A DNA stretch of 64,000 nucleotides from JANNSX01 sp041397825 (GCA_041397825.1 JAWKVX010000006.1:186001-250000), one strand, 5' to 3'. Shown: positions 9,163 through 18,534, counted from the stretch's first letter. Made by a program: numbers and translations. The notes: generated by a model from the sequence alone, not told the origin.

Positions 9163-10434
9163 ATGCCCGCTCGGGACCAGATAGCCAACTTGGCCTACGA
9201 CCGGCTGTCGCTTGCCGTGTTGCAGCTGTTCGAGCTGACGCGCCTTGGTACGGCAGGTTACCAGCCGATGGTCGCGCGCCGGCTCATGATCCTCAACATG
9301 ATGGCCTATCTGATCGCCGTCTTCTCGGCGATCTACGCCATCATGTTCGCCGTCTACGACTACGCCATCTATCACCAGATGGTTCACGTCAACCTTCTGC
9401 TCGCCGTTGTCGCTCTCGCCATTCCTTTGGTGCACCGCTATGACGAGACGGCGGCGGGATACATAATCGCGGCGGCGGAGTATTTCGCGCTCTTCCTGTT
9501 CGTCAGAACGCTCGGGCGCGAGTCCGGAATCCAGCTCAACTTCGTCGTTGGCGCGGCGGCACCCTTCGTCATTCTCGGCCTGAAGCGCATTCGCATGGTC
9601 GTGGCAATCATCGCCATCGGCCTGGCCCTGCATCTGACTGCCTGGTTCCTCTATCCGAACGGCGTCGAGACGATCCCGGCCGATCCCGTGCTTCTGGCCA
9701 ATCTCTATGTCAACTCAGCCATCACGAGCTTCGCCGTCATTGCCATGATCGTCTTCTATGCCTTCCGCTTGGCCGACCGAGCCGAGGCCGAGACGGATGC
9801 GCTCCTCAAGAATGTTCTGCCGGCAAGCATCGCCGAGCGCCTCAAAGGCGCTCCGGGGAGGACGATCTCGGACAGTGTCGCCGAGGCAAGCGTTCTGTTC
9901 GTCGACCTCGTAGGCTTCACACCGCTCGCCAAGCGGCTCGGCGCGGCTCGCATCGTCGATCTGCTTAACGCCTGGGTCACCGAGCTCGACAGACTCGCCG
10001 CCGCCAATGGCGTCGAAAAGATCAAGACCATTGGCGACAGCTTCATGGCGGTGTGCGGGGCGCCGGAGCGGCGCCCAGACCACGCGGTGCGGATGGCGTG
10101 CATGGCGCTGGAGGTCCGCGACGCGGTGCAGCGCTTCAACGCCGCGCATGGTCTCGACCTGGCGGTTCGTATCGGCATCGCCGCGGGCCCCGTCATGGCC
10201 GGGGTGATCGGCACCGAGCGGTTCACCTATGACGTGTGGGGCGACACGGTCAATTTGGCCGCCCGTCTTGAGCAGACCGGCGAGGCCGGCAAGATCCAGG
10301 TCTGCGGCTGCTTCCGGGCGGCCCTGGCCGGCCTTCTCGCGTTCGACCTCCGTGGAACCGTCGACATCAAAGGTCTCGGGCCACAGGAGACGTGGTTCCT
10401 GACCGGACTGGCCGACAAGGCTTCGGCCACGTAA
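9163..10434 (+). CDS. Membrane-anchored class III adenylate cyclase
   Basis: About 423 residues from the ATG at 9163, which has GAGG eight bases upstream (ATGs at 9118 and 9136 and a TTG at 9049 are alternatives). Roughly six membrane helices fill residues 40-210 (e.g. MMAYLIAVFSAIYAIMFAVY), followed by a cytoplasmic cyclase domain. Metal-binding Asp248 is in LFVDLVGFT and Asp292 in KTIGDS; Lys288 is the adenine-type specificity residue. WGDTVNLAARLE supplies the second purine contact and the Asn/Arg transition-state residues. It therefore should make cAMP. No output or sensor partner is adjacent. Confidence 0.88.
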   Translation: MPARDQIANLAYDRLSLAVLQLFELTRLGTAGYQPMVARRLMILNMMAYLIAVFSAIYAIMFAVYDYAIYHQMVHVNLLLAVVALAIPLVHRYDETAAGYIIAAAEYFALFLFVRTLGRESGIQLNFVVGAAAPFVILGLKRIRMVVAIIAIGLALHLTAWFLYPNGVETIPADPVLLANLYVNSAITSFAVIAMIVFYAFRLADRAEAETDALLKNVLPASIAERLKGAPGRTISDSVAEASVLFVDLVGFTPLAKRLGAARIVDLLNAWVTELDRLAAANGVEKIKTIGDSFMAVCGAPERRPDHAVRMACMALEVRDAVQRFNAAHGLDLAVRIGIAAGPVMAGVIGTERFTYDVWGDTVNLAARLEQTGEAGKIQVCGCFRAALAGLLAFDLRGTVDIKGLGPQETWFLTGLADKASAT

Positions 10435-10522
10435 GCAAAAGGGTGGTTTCCTTGGGAACGGCGTTGATGAAGGAAATCGCGATCGCCTTTACTAACCGCC
10501 CGTCCCTGCCTATCGCTTGCAG

Positions 10523-11218
10523 ATGTCAGACTGGACCGCCACCGCCCTGACCATCCTGCCCGAGGCCTTTCCAGGGCCGCTCGGCCTGTCGCTCGCCGGC
10601 CAGGCGCTGGCACGGGGCGACTGGCGACTCGAGGTCGTCGACATTCGCGAGGACGGCATCGGCAAGCACCGAAAGGTCGACGATACGCCGGCCGGAGGCG
10701 GTGTCGGCCTCGTCATGCGTGCCGATGTTCTCGCGGCTGCAATCGATCGGGCCGATGCAAAGACTCCCGGACTGCCGCGCCTTTTGATGTCACCGCGCGG
10801 CCGGCCGTTCACGCAGAGGCAGGCGCGGGCGCTCGCGGACGGTCCCGGCGTCATGATCATCTCCGGCCGCTTCGAGGGCGTCGACGAGCGCATCATCGCC
10901 GCACGGTGCCTCGAAGAGGTCTCGATCGGCGATTTCGTACTCTCCGGCGGTGAGATTGCCGCCATGACCGTCATCGATGCCGCGGTTCGGCTGCTCCCCG
11001 GGGTCATGGGCAAGGCGGAGTCCGGTATCGAGGAGAGCTTCGAGAGCGGTCTCCTGGAATATCCGCACTACACACGGCCGCGCGCTTTCGAGGGGCATGA
11101 GATCCCCGACGTGCTCCTCTCGGGCGACCATGCCGCGATCGCCCGATGGCGCCGTACCGAGGCCGAGCGCATCACGCGCGAACGGCGGCCGGATCTGAAC
11201 GCGAGAAGGAAGGGCTGA
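10523..11218 (+). CDS. trmD: tRNA (guanine-N1)-methyltransferase
   Basis: 231 residues; SPOUT-fold enzyme that makes m1G37 in tRNAs and prevents +1 frameshifting. Typical start WTATALTILPEAFPGPLGLS, SAM-knot motifs LLMSPRGRPFTQ and ISGRFEGVDERI, and SIGDFVLSGGEIAAM. The ATG at 10523 matches the family start; an in-frame TTG at 10517 adds two residues. The usual rpsP-rimM-trmD-rplS context is absent: the left neighbour is an adenylate cyclase, and the stop lies three bases from the stop of convergent oligopeptidase B. Confidence 0.96.
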   Translation: MSDWTATALTILPEAFPGPLGLSLAGQALARGDWRLEVVDIREDGIGKHRKVDDTPAGGGVGLVMRADVLAAAIDRADAKTPGLPRLLMSPRGRPFTQRQARALADGPGVMIISGRFEGVDERIIAARCLEEVSIGDFVLSGGEIAAMTVIDAAVRLLPGVMGKAESGIEESFESGLLEYPHYTRPRAFEGHEIPDVLLSGDHAAIARWRRTEAERITRERRPDLNARRKG

Positions 11219-11221
11219 CCC

Positions 11222-13420
11222 TCACCGTCCGGCCCGCTCCGCCTTGATGACGAAGGCGGCGATCCTGGCCCAGCGCTTCTGGCTGGCGGTCAGGCCCGAG
11301 CCGCCGCCATGGCCGGCATTGAGCTCGATGTCGAGCAGCAGCATGTTGGGGCCCGTGTCCGCGACCCGAAGCTTGGCCACCCATTTGGCAGGCTCCCAAT
11401 AGGTGACGCGCGTGTCCGAAAGGCTGCCGAGCACGAGCAAGTGCGGGTAGGTGCCGAGAAAGACATTGTCGTAGGGCGAGTAGGAGCGGATCAGCCTGAA
11501 ATCTGCCTCGCTGGCCTCGGGGTTGCCCCATTCGGGGTACTCGGTCGGCGTCAACGGCAACGTGCTGTCGAGCATGGTGTTCAGCACGTCGACGAACGGC
11601 ACGTCGGCGACGAGCGTGTGGAAGAGACCGGGCGCCATATTGGCGATGGCGCCGATCAGCATGCCGCCCGCGGATGCTCCATACGCGGCGATGCCGCCCG
11701 GCCGCACGATCCGCTCGTGCTCGAGCATCCGAGCGACCGCGATGAAATCCTTGAACGTGTTGGGCTTGTCCGGCCCCCGGCCGAGCCGGTACCAGCGATC
11801 GCCCTTCTCGAGCCCGCCGCGTACATGGGCGATCGCATAGACGAAGCCGCGATCGACCAGGCTCATGCGCGCAATGTCGAAATAGGGTGTCGTCGGCACG
11901 CCATAGGCCCCATAGCCTTCGACGAGAGCTGGCGCCGTGCCGTCGAAAACCAAGCCCTTCTTGTAGAGCAGGGTGACCGGAATCGTCTCGCCGTCGTCGG
12001 CGGTGGCGAAGACGCGGCGGGTCTCGTAGGCCGAGGGATCATGTCCGCTCGGGATCTCCTGGCGGCGACGCAGGACGCGCTTTTGGGTCGCCATGTCGTA
12101 GTCGTAGTCCTCGAGCTGCGTCGTCATCGACGAATAGCTGATGCGGAGCTTCGTCGTGTTGAACTCGTAGCCGATGGCGAAATCGAGTTCGTAGGCCTCT
12201 TCCGGAAAACGGACGACATGCTCCTCGCCCGTCGCCAGGAAACGCACAATGATCCGATCGAGTCCATCGAGCATGTCGCGCCGGACCAGGAAAGCGCCCA
12301 CCGCCTCGACCTCGTTGATGGGCCGGCCTTCGACATGGGGAACGATCTCGCGCCAATGCGCGGAATTGGGGTCGACCGCATCCGCCTCGAGGATACGGAA
12401 ATCCGGGGCGTCGCCGGCGTTCGTCAATACATAGAGCTTCTCGCCGCTGTGGGTGACAGATGTCCGCACACCGGGTTTGCGAGCCGCAAAGAGCGTCAGC
12501 TCGCTCTGTGGATCGGCGAGGTCCTTGAGCCAGACCTCGTTGGTCTGGTTGTCCCCGGTGATCACCTGCAGGTAGCGCCCGCTCGACGTGACACCTGCCT
12601 GGACGAGAAATCCCGGGTCCTTCTCCTCGTAGATCAGGATGTCATCTGCTTGGGGTGTTCCCAAACGATGCAGGAAAACCGTCTGAGAGCGGATGTTCTC
12701 GTTCACACCGACGTAGTAGAAAGACCTCGAATCCGCCGACCAGAGGATCGTGCCGTCGGTCGAGGACACGGTGTCCGACACATCGGCTCGGGCCGCCAGA
12801 TCGCGCACTTTGATCGCATAGCGCTCTGAGCCCTCGAGATCGACGGCATAGGCGACGAGTTTGTGGTCCGGGCTGTGCGCGGTTGCATACAGGTTGAAGA
12901 AGCTATGACCTTCGGCGAGCGCATTGCCGTCGATCAGCACCTCCTCGGGCCCGCCACCCTTCGGCTGGCGGCAATGAAGGTCGTAGTCCTTCCCGACCAC
13001 ACCCCGCTCATAGTACTGGTAGGATCCATCATCGAAGGGCGTCGATTGCTCGTCCTCCTTCGTGCGCTTGCGAAGCTCCTGGTAGATCTCCTCCTCCAGG
13101 GTCCCGACATCGGCGAGCATCGCCTTCGTGTAGGCATTCTCGGCTTCCAGATAGGTGCGAATGTCGCCCGGCAAGAGGCTCACATCATTGGTGGCGTCCT
13201 GCCAGTTGTCGGCGCGCAGCCAGGCAAAGGGGTCGGTCAATGTCACGCCATGGACCGTGCGGCTGACGGGCCGTCCCTGAACCTTGGGTGGTTGAGGCTC
13301 TGGGCCCGCATCCGCTGGCACGGCGGCCTCCGCCATCCGCACAATGGCGGGCCGCGGATTGCTGAGCTCCCGGGCGATCAGGATATCGATATCCGTTGCC
13401 AGCTCGGCCATAGGTGTCAT
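11222..13420 (-). CDS. ptrB: Oligopeptidase B / prolyl oligopeptidase family serine peptidase (S9A)
   Basis: About 732 residues; cleaves short peptides, usually after basic residues in the OpdB group. A seven-bladed propeller (about residues 100-430) precedes the alpha/beta-hydrolase domain with the Ser in GASAGGMLIG, Asp in SLSDTRVTYWEP and His in NAGHGGGSGL. The extended N-terminus before VHGVTLTDPFAWLR is unusual (about 55 residues) and has no clear signal peptide. Start choice is uncertain: GTG 13426, ATG 13420 or ATG 13411. Divergent from hisA, convergent with trmD. Confidence 0.92.
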   Translation of the reverse strand: MTPMAELATDIDILIARELSNPRPAIVRMAEAAVPADAGPEPQPPKVQGRPVSRTVHGVTLTDPFAWLRADNWQDATNDVSLLPGDIRTYLEAENAYTKAMLADVGTLEEEIYQELRKRTKEDEQSTPFDDGSYQYYERGVVGKDYDLHCRQPKGGGPEEVLIDGNALAEGHSFFNLYATAHSPDHKLVAYAVDLEGSERYAIKVRDLAARADVSDTVSSTDGTILWSADSRSFYYVGVNENIRSQTVFLHRLGTPQADDILIYEEKDPGFLVQAGVTSSGRYLQVITGDNQTNEVWLKDLADPQSELTLFAARKPGVRTSVTHSGEKLYVLTNAGDAPDFRILEADAVDPNSAHWREIVPHVEGRPINEVEAVGAFLVRRDMLDGLDRIIVRFLATGEEHVVRFPEEAYELDFAIGYEFNTTKLRISYSSMTTQLEDYDYDMATQKRVLRRRQEIPSGHDPSAYETRRVFATADDGETIPVTLLYKKGLVFDGTAPALVEGYGAYGVPTTPYFDIARMSLVDRGFVYAIAHVRGGLEKGDRWYRLGRGPDKPNTFKDFIAVARMLEHERIVRPGGIAAYGASAGGMLIGAIANMAPGLFHTLVADVPFVDVLNTMLDSTLPLTPTEYPEWGNPEASEADFRLIRSYSPYDNVFLGTYPHLLVLGSLSDTRVTYWEPAKWVAKLRVADTGPNMLLLDIELNAGHGGGSGLTASQKRWARIAAFVIKAERAGR

Positions 13421-13560
13421 TCCCACGAGGTTGCGCCATTGTTTCGTACCGCACGCGAAGCTATCGCCAGTCGGGTCGAGCCGGCAACGTCATCTGTTTG
13501 AAAAGGTGACGGCCTTGCCCCAGCCTCGACAAGCCGGACGTGATCGCCTAACGCTGCGGC

Positions 13561-14295
13561 ATGATCCTTTACCCCGCCATCGATCTCAAGGACGGTCAGT
13601 GCGTCCGGCTCCGCCAGGGCGATATGGCTGCCGCTACCGTCTACAATCCCGATCCTGGGAGCCAGGCGCGGCGCTTCGCCGATCAGGGGTTCCGCTATCT
13701 TCACGTCGTCGATCTGAACGGCGCCTTTGCCGGCAGGTCGGTCAACGGCCCGGCCGTCGAGTCGATCCTGGCGGCGATCTCCATCCCTGTTCAGCTCGGC
13801 GGCGGCATCCGCGACATGGGTCAAATCGAGAGCTGGCTCGAGAAGGGCGTGGCCCGCGTCATACTCGGCACGATTGCCGTTCGCGATCCGGCGCTCGTCC
13901 GGCAGGCGGCCGCGAGCTTCCCCGGGCGTATCGCGGTCGGTATCGACGCACGCGACGGCAAGGTCGCGGTCGAGGGGTGGGCCCAGTCGAGCACGCTCGA
14001 TGCCGCTGAGCTTGCGCATCAATTCGAGGACGCGGGCGTTGCGGCCATCATCTTCACCGATATCGGTCGCGACGGCCTGCTGAAGGGACTGAACCTTCCG
14101 GCGACGCGGGCGTTGGCGCGCGAGACGTCCATACCGGTCATCGCCTCGGGTGGGCTCGCCTCCCTGGCCGATATCGATGCTTTGCTGGAGCCGGAGAACC
14201 GCCAGCTTGCCGGTGCCATCGCCGGGCGTGCGCTCTACGACGGATCGCTCGATGGACCGGAAGCCTTGCGCCGGCTCGAGGCAGCCGCGCGCTGA
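13561..14295 (+). CDS. hisA: ProFAR isomerase (HisA)
   Basis: 244 residues; (beta/alpha)8 isomerase for the Amadori rearrangement step of histidine synthesis. Catalytic Asp in the first strand (LYPAIDLKDG), phosphate-binding motifs LGGGIRD and VIASGGLAS, and second catalytic Asp in FTDIGRDG. First of a histidine run with hisF and hisE; hisH and hisB, usually just upstream in Hyphomicrobiales, are not present, because the divergent oligopeptidase gene abuts. Confidence 0.96.
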   Translation: MILYPAIDLKDGQCVRLRQGDMAAATVYNPDPGSQARRFADQGFRYLHVVDLNGAFAGRSVNGPAVESILAAISIPVQLGGGIRDMGQIESWLEKGVARVILGTIAVRDPALVRQAAASFPGRIAVGIDARDGKVAVEGWAQSSTLDAAELAHQFEDAGVAAIIFTDIGRDGLLKGLNLPATRALARETSIPVIASGGLASLADIDALLEPENRQLAGAIAGRALYDGSLDGPEALRRLEAAAR

Positions 14296-14516
14296 CGCGT
14301 GGCGAGAATGGCCTGGCGGTATCTCACGCTCTTGCCGTGCCGTTTGCCGATGGCGAGCAGACGCCGGTATTGTGCCCTGTCCTTCTGCGAGAGACAGATG
14401 CAGGTGCCACAGATGCAGGCCGCGCGCCGGACCAGCCGCGCCATTAGGAGCGCATCCCGCGTCCCGTAGCGCCAGCGGCGTGACCTCGGGTGGATGACAG
14501 CCTCCGGCTCACCCAT
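14235..14516 (-). CDS. Possible small Cys-rich basic protein between hisA and hisF
   Basis: A 93-codon frame opposite to the his genes, overlapping the last 61 bases of hisA. I do not recognise it. It holds a CICGTCIC cluster (C-x-C-x2-C-x-C) in ARLVRRAACICGTCICLSQK, followed by a strongly basic stretch (YRRLLAIGKRHGKSVRYRQ). Codon third positions are mostly G/C, like real genes here, and the gap has no plus-strand gene. Against it: no good ribosome-binding site at ATG 14516 or ATG 14444. Homologues would decide. Confidence 0.35.
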   Translation of the reverse strand: MGEPEAVIHPRSRRWRYGTRDALLMARLVRRAACICGTCICLSQKDRAQYRRLLAIGKRHGKSVRYRQAILATRQRAAASSRRKASGPSSDPS

Positions 14517-14572
14517 CTTTGCGTTTGCCTTGCGACACGCCTACAACGCCCCTGCCACCATGAGGCCCCACC

Positions 14573-15364
14573 ATGCTCACCATTCGTGTCATACCCTGCC
14601 TCGACGTCAAGGATGGCCGTGTGGTCAAGGGCGTCAACTTCGTCGACCTTCGCGATGCCGGCGACCCGGTCGAGATCGCCACCGCCTATGACGCCGCGGG
14701 CGCCGACGAGCTGTGCTTCCTGGACATCACGGCGAGCCATGAGAACCGTGGCACGATCATCGACGTCGTCCGGCGAACGGCTGAGCGCTGCTTCATGCCA
14801 TTGACCGTCGGCGGCGGTGTCAGAACGCTCGAAGACATCCGCCGGTTGCTTCAAGCCGGCGCAGACAAAGTGTCGATCAACACCGCGGCCATCGACGACC
14901 GCTCGCTGATTGCACGCGCCGCTGACAAGTTCGGCAGTCAATGTGTCGTGGTCGCCGTCGATGCCAAGCGGGTCGGCGATCGTGGTGGGCCGGCGCGCTA
15001 CGAGATCTTCACGCATGGCGGGCGGAAGGCAACCGGCCTCGAGGCGATCGCCTATGCAGAGGAGGTGGCCCGGCTGGGTGCCGGCGAGATCCTGTTGACC
15101 TCCATGGACCGGGACGGCACCCGGCAGGGTTTCGATCTCGAGCTGACACGCCGGGTCGCCGATGCCATCCCAATCCCGGTCATTGCCTCAGGCGGTGTGG
15201 GCCATCTCGAGGATCTGGTCGCCGGCATCCGCGATGGCCATGCCAGCGCCGTCCTGGCCGCCTCCATCTTCCATTTCGGCGAGCATACTGTCCTGGAGGC
15301 CAAGCAGGCCCTGGCCAGAGCAGGGTTAACGGTGCGCCTGGACAGCCCGATTGCGCAAAGCTGA
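14573..15364 (+). CDS. hisF: Imidazole glycerol phosphate synthase cyclase subunit
   Basis: 263 residues; cyclase half of IGP synthase, using ammonia from HisH to form IGP and AICAR. Signatures: VIPCLDVKDGRVVKGVNF with the first catalytic Asp, GADELCFLDITAS, MPLTVGGGVRT, SINTAA, LLTSMDRDGT with the second catalytic Asp, and VIASGGVGHLED. A GAGG-type site precedes the ATG. 278 bases separate it from hisA; hisE follows after 90 bases. Confidence 0.97.
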   Translation: MLTIRVIPCLDVKDGRVVKGVNFVDLRDAGDPVEIATAYDAAGADELCFLDITASHENRGTIIDVVRRTAERCFMPLTVGGGVRTLEDIRRLLQAGADKVSINTAAIDDRSLIARAADKFGSQCVVVAVDAKRVGDRGGPARYEIFTHGGRKATGLEAIAYAEEVARLGAGEILLTSMDRDGTRQGFDLELTRRVADAIPIPVIASGGVGHLEDLVAGIRDGHASAVLAASIFHFGEHTVLEAKQALARAGLTVRLDSPIAQS

Positions 15365-15454
15365 TCTGCCGCATGTCGTTTTTTGTTGCATTGCAGCAAA
15401 ATCCTGCCGAAATCGGTCCTGGCGGACCATCGGACCCGCGCAAAGAGCAGTTTC

Positions 15455-15790
15455 ATGGCTGACGACGTTATCTCGCGCCTCGCGCAAATCATTCATGAGC
15501 GTCGGACCGCGGCACCCGAGACCTCCTACACTCGCCAGTTGATCGACGGCGGCCCTGCCAAGCCGGCCAAGAAGCTCGGCGAGGAGGCGACCGAGACGGT
15601 GATCGCTGCGATCTGCGAGGACGATCAGCGGCTCAAGAGCGAAGCCGCTGACCTGATTTATCACCTACTCGTCGTACTCGAATGCCGCGCCGTTCCGGTG
15701 GCGGACGTGCTCGCCGAGCTGGAGCGCCGGCTCTCCATGTCGGGCATCGCCGAGAAAGCGGCCCGCAAGCCCCCCAATCCGCCGGTCTAG
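15455..15790 (+). CDS. hisE: Phosphoribosyl-ATP pyrophosphatase
   Basis: 111 residues; MazG-like all-alpha enzyme for the second step of histidine synthesis. Seen: LAQIIHERRTAAPETSYTRQL, then KKLGEEATETVIAA with metal-binding Glu residues, and EAADLIYHLLVVL with the conserved EAxD. The ATG at 15455 is preferred to an upstream in-frame ATG at 15383 whose extra residues fall in the intergenic region. Two bases separate its stop from the coaA start. Confidence 0.95.
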   Translation: MADDVISRLAQIIHERRTAAPETSYTRQLIDGGPAKPAKKLGEEATETVIAAICEDDQRLKSEAADLIYHLLVVLECRAVPVADVLAELERRLSMSGIAEKAARKPPNPPV

Positions 15791-15792
15791 CC

Positions 15793-16767
15793 ATGCAAAA
15801 GGCAAGAGAGCCGCGTACGCCGCGATCGAGGATCGAGTTCTCGCCCTACCGCGCGTTCACGCGGGAGGAATGGTCGCGGCTCAGAGCTGATACGCCGATG
15901 ACGCTGGATGAGGCGGACCTCGAGTCACTGTCGGGACTGATCGAGCGGGTCTCCGGAGCCGAGGTTCGCGAAATCTATCTGCCGCTCTCCAGGCTCATCA
16001 ATCTGCATGTGCAGGCCTCGCAAAGCCTGCATGCCGTGACCTCGAAATTCCTCGGCCGCAACGACAGCAAGATGCCGTTCATCATCGGTGTCGCCGGCTC
16101 GGTCGCGGTTGGCAAGAGCACGATGGCCCGTGTGCTGCAGGCGCTGCTCGCCCGCTGGCCCGCTCATCCCAAGGTCGATCTCGTGCCGACCGACGGCTTC
16201 CTTCTCCCCAATCGCGCACTCGAGGAGCGCGGGCTGATGGAGCGCAAGGGATTTCCGGAAAGCTACGATACGAACCGACTCCTGAACTTCCTCGCCAATG
16301 TCAAAGCCGGTCGTCCGAAGGTGACGGCGCCGGTCTACTCGCACTTCTCCTACGACATACTCGCCGGCGAGCAGATCGTCGTCGATCAGCCGGACATCCT
16401 GATCGTCGAGGGTCTCAACGTTCTGCAGCCGGCACGGTTGCCGAAAGACGGCGAGGCGATCCCCTTCGTCTCGGACTTCTTTGATTTCTCGATCTATATC
16501 GACGCCACGCCGTCGACCATCGAAGGTTGGTACATCGAGCGCTTCCTGAGGCTGCGAGAGACGGCCTTCCGCGATCCGGCGGCATATTTCCACCGCTATG
16601 CGAGCCTCGACGACCAGCAGGCGAGAGCCAGGGCCCTGTCTATCTGGAAGTCGATCAACGAGAAGAACCTTCTGACCAACATCCTGCCGACCCGGCAGCG
16701 GGCCGACCTGATCCTGACCAAGGGCCCGGATCACAGGGTGGAAGGCGTCGCGTTGCGGAAGCTCTGA
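15793..16767 (+). CDS. coaA: Type I pantothenate kinase
   Basis: 324 residues; ATP-dependent phosphorylation of pantothenate, first step of CoA synthesis. P-loop GVAGSVAVGKSTMARVLQ, then VPTDGFLLPN and ERKGFPESYDTNRLL, the PanK pantothenate-binding region, and VEGLNVLQ. It starts two bases after hisE and is probably translated from the same message; this hisE-coaA linkage is common in Hyphomicrobiales. Confidence 0.96.
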   Translation: MQKAREPRTPRSRIEFSPYRAFTREEWSRLRADTPMTLDEADLESLSGLIERVSGAEVREIYLPLSRLINLHVQASQSLHAVTSKFLGRNDSKMPFIIGVAGSVAVGKSTMARVLQALLARWPAHPKVDLVPTDGFLLPNRALEERGLMERKGFPESYDTNRLLNFLANVKAGRPKVTAPVYSHFSYDILAGEQIVVDQPDILIVEGLNVLQPARLPKDGEAIPFVSDFFDFSIYIDATPSTIEGWYIERFLRLRETAFRDPAAYFHRYASLDDQQARARALSIWKSINEKNLLTNILPTRQRADLILTKGPDHRVEGVALRKL

Positions 16768-16769
16768 TG

Positions 16770-17933
16770 TCATCCGGCCGATGCGTGGTCGGCCAGCCGC
16801 CCGAGGAAATCGCGGCAGCGGTCGAGCTCGGCGACGGCGACGAACTCGTCTGGCCGGTGCGCCTGGGCGATATCGCCCGGGCCGCAGATGACCGACGGCG
16901 GGCCGGACGCCTGAAACAGGCCGGCCTCGGTGCCATAGGACACCGCATGCGTTTCGTTCTGCTCGGCAAGACGCAGCGCCAGCGAGACCGCCTCCGACCC
17001 CTGGCCGGAGAAGAAGGCGGGTACCGTGTTGATATGCTTCGTCTCGATCGACGCGTCGACGGCAACCCGTCGCATGGCCGGCAGGTGCACCTCCTCCACG
17101 GCCCGGTTGAAGCGCCGGAGCACATCGTCGATCGAGACGCCGGGCAGCGCCCGGATCTCCCAAGAGAAGCTGCAGTTCCGTGGCACGATGTTCTGCGCCC
17201 GACCGCCCTCGATGAGCCCGACTTGTAGCGTCGAGTAAGGAGGTGTGAAGCGTTCGTCCTGCCGACCGGTCCTGAGCTCCGCCTCGAGCTTGCCGAGCTC
17301 GGCGATCAACAGCCCGGCAATATGGATCGCGTTGACGCCGATGTGCGCCATGCTGGAATGCGCCTCGCGGCCGGTGACGACCGTGCGGAACCGGCTCGCC
17401 CCCTTATGCGCATCGACGACGGTCATGGTCGTCGGCTCGCCGACGATGACGAGATGCGGCTTCGTCAGGCGGGCTCCGAGCTCGGCGATCATCGGCCTGA
17501 CGCCCGTGCACCCGACCTCCTCGTCGTAAGAGAAGAGCAGATGCAGCGGGATGGCCGGTTTGCGACGCTGAAACTCGGGAACCATGGCCATGACGCAGGC
17601 AAGGAAACCCTTCATATCGCAACTGCCGCGGCCATAAAGCTTGCCGTCGCGCTCGGTCAGCCGAAAGGGATCGGAGGCCCACTCCTGGCCCAAGACGGGA
17701 ACCACATCGGTGTGTCCCGAGAGGCCGATGCCCGGCTTGGACGGATCGCCGATCGTAGCGAACAGGCTCGCCTTCTGACCGTCGGGCGTCGGCACCAGAT
17801 GCGACTCGATGCCGTATCCGGCAAGATAGGCCTTCACATAATCGATGCAGGGAATGTTCGTCTTCGCACTCGTGGTGTCGAAGGCCACGAGACGCTCGAG
17901 GATCTCGATCGTTTGGGCACGGCGGTCGGACAA
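16770..17933 (-). CDS. argE: Acetylornithine deacetylase (M20 family)
   Basis: 387 residues; zinc amidohydrolase releasing ornithine from N-acetylornithine. First metal site GLSGHTDVVPVLG, then LYGRGSCDMKGFLA with the bridging Asp, the base/metal pair in SYDEEVGCTG, and VGEPT. The dimerisation domain begins about residue 180 (GREAHSSM). The start is TTG with AGGGAG eight bases upstream. Its stop lies two bases from the coaA stop on the other strand; apaG is 85 bases upstream on the same strand. Confidence 0.92.
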   Translation of the reverse strand: MSDRRAQTIEILERLVAFDTTSAKTNIPCIDYVKAYLAGYGIESHLVPTPDGQKASLFATIGDPSKPGIGLSGHTDVVPVLGQEWASDPFRLTERDGKLYGRGSCDMKGFLACVMAMVPEFQRRKPAIPLHLLFSYDEEVGCTGVRPMIAELGARLTKPHLVIVGEPTTMTVVDAHKGASRFRTVVTGREAHSSMAHIGVNAIHIAGLLIAELGKLEAELRTGRQDERFTPPYSTLQVGLIEGGRAQNIVPRNCSFSWEIRALPGVSIDDVLRRFNRAVEEVHLPAMRRVAVDASIETKHINTVPAFFSGQGSEAVSLALRLAEQNETHAVSYGTEAGLFQASGPPSVICGPGDIAQAHRPDEFVAVAELDRCRDFLGRLADHASAG

Positions 17934-18018
17934 AAGCGGGCTCCCTTGAATCGATGGCGTCTAAGGCTGCCAATTTGCGGCCATCCGTCAAGCCCGCACG
18001 GGCGGACGTTCATCCCGG

Positions 18019-18411
18019 TCAGTTGAGTTGCGGTCGCCTATCTGGACAATCGAGCGAGAAGGCTGGGATCGCGATGTCCAGCATCCGGCCGTCCTCCAGT
18101 TGCATCTGATAGGTGCCGACCATGATTCCGGATGACGTCGAGAGCGGGCAGCCGCTCGTGTACGTAAACGCGCTGCCTGGCATGATGACGGGTTCCTCGC
18201 CGACGACGCCAGGACCCCGCACCTCTTCTGTCCGGCCCAACGCATCGGTGATGCGCCAATACCGGGAACGCAACTGCATGGGCCAATGGCCCTGATTGGC
18301 GATCTCGATTGTATAGGCCCAGAAATAGCGGCTCGCCGCCGGCTCCGACCGTTCCGGCAGATATTGGGGCACGACCGTGACCCGAATGTTGTGCGTGATC
18401 GCCTGATACAT
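18019..18411 (-). CDS. apaG: Co2+/Mg2+ efflux protein ApaG (DUF525)
   Basis: 130 residues of a single fibronectin-III-like beta sandwich. Typical features: HNIRVTVVPQYLPERS, YFWAYTIEIANQG, LRSRYWRITDALG, VRGPGVVGEEPVIMPG and YTSGCPLSTSSGIMVGTYQM. The ATG at 18411 fits the family; the same frame is open for another 180 codons upstream, but that part is antisense to the phosphatidyltransferase gene. The exact function of ApaG is unresolved. Confidence 0.93.
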   Translation of the reverse strand: MYQAITHNIRVTVVPQYLPERSEPAASRYFWAYTIEIANQGHWPMQLRSRYWRITDALGRTEEVRGPGVVGEEPVIMPGSAFTYTSGCPLSTSSGIMVGTYQMQLEDGRMLDIAIPAFSLDCPDRRPQLN

Positions 18412-18534
18412 GGATATCAACCCGTCCTGATTGCCGTACATTGACATGAGAGGACGCATCCTCGCCAGTCGGTCGCGCTCCAGGGACTGGATTTGCCGCC
18501 GGGCGGCCCGCTTGCAGAGTGACGGAATGCTATC

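Noticed and set aside
11309..12829. 506-codon plus-strand frame
   Set aside because: Complement of the oligopeptidase B gene, which has a complete catalytic triad and family architecture.
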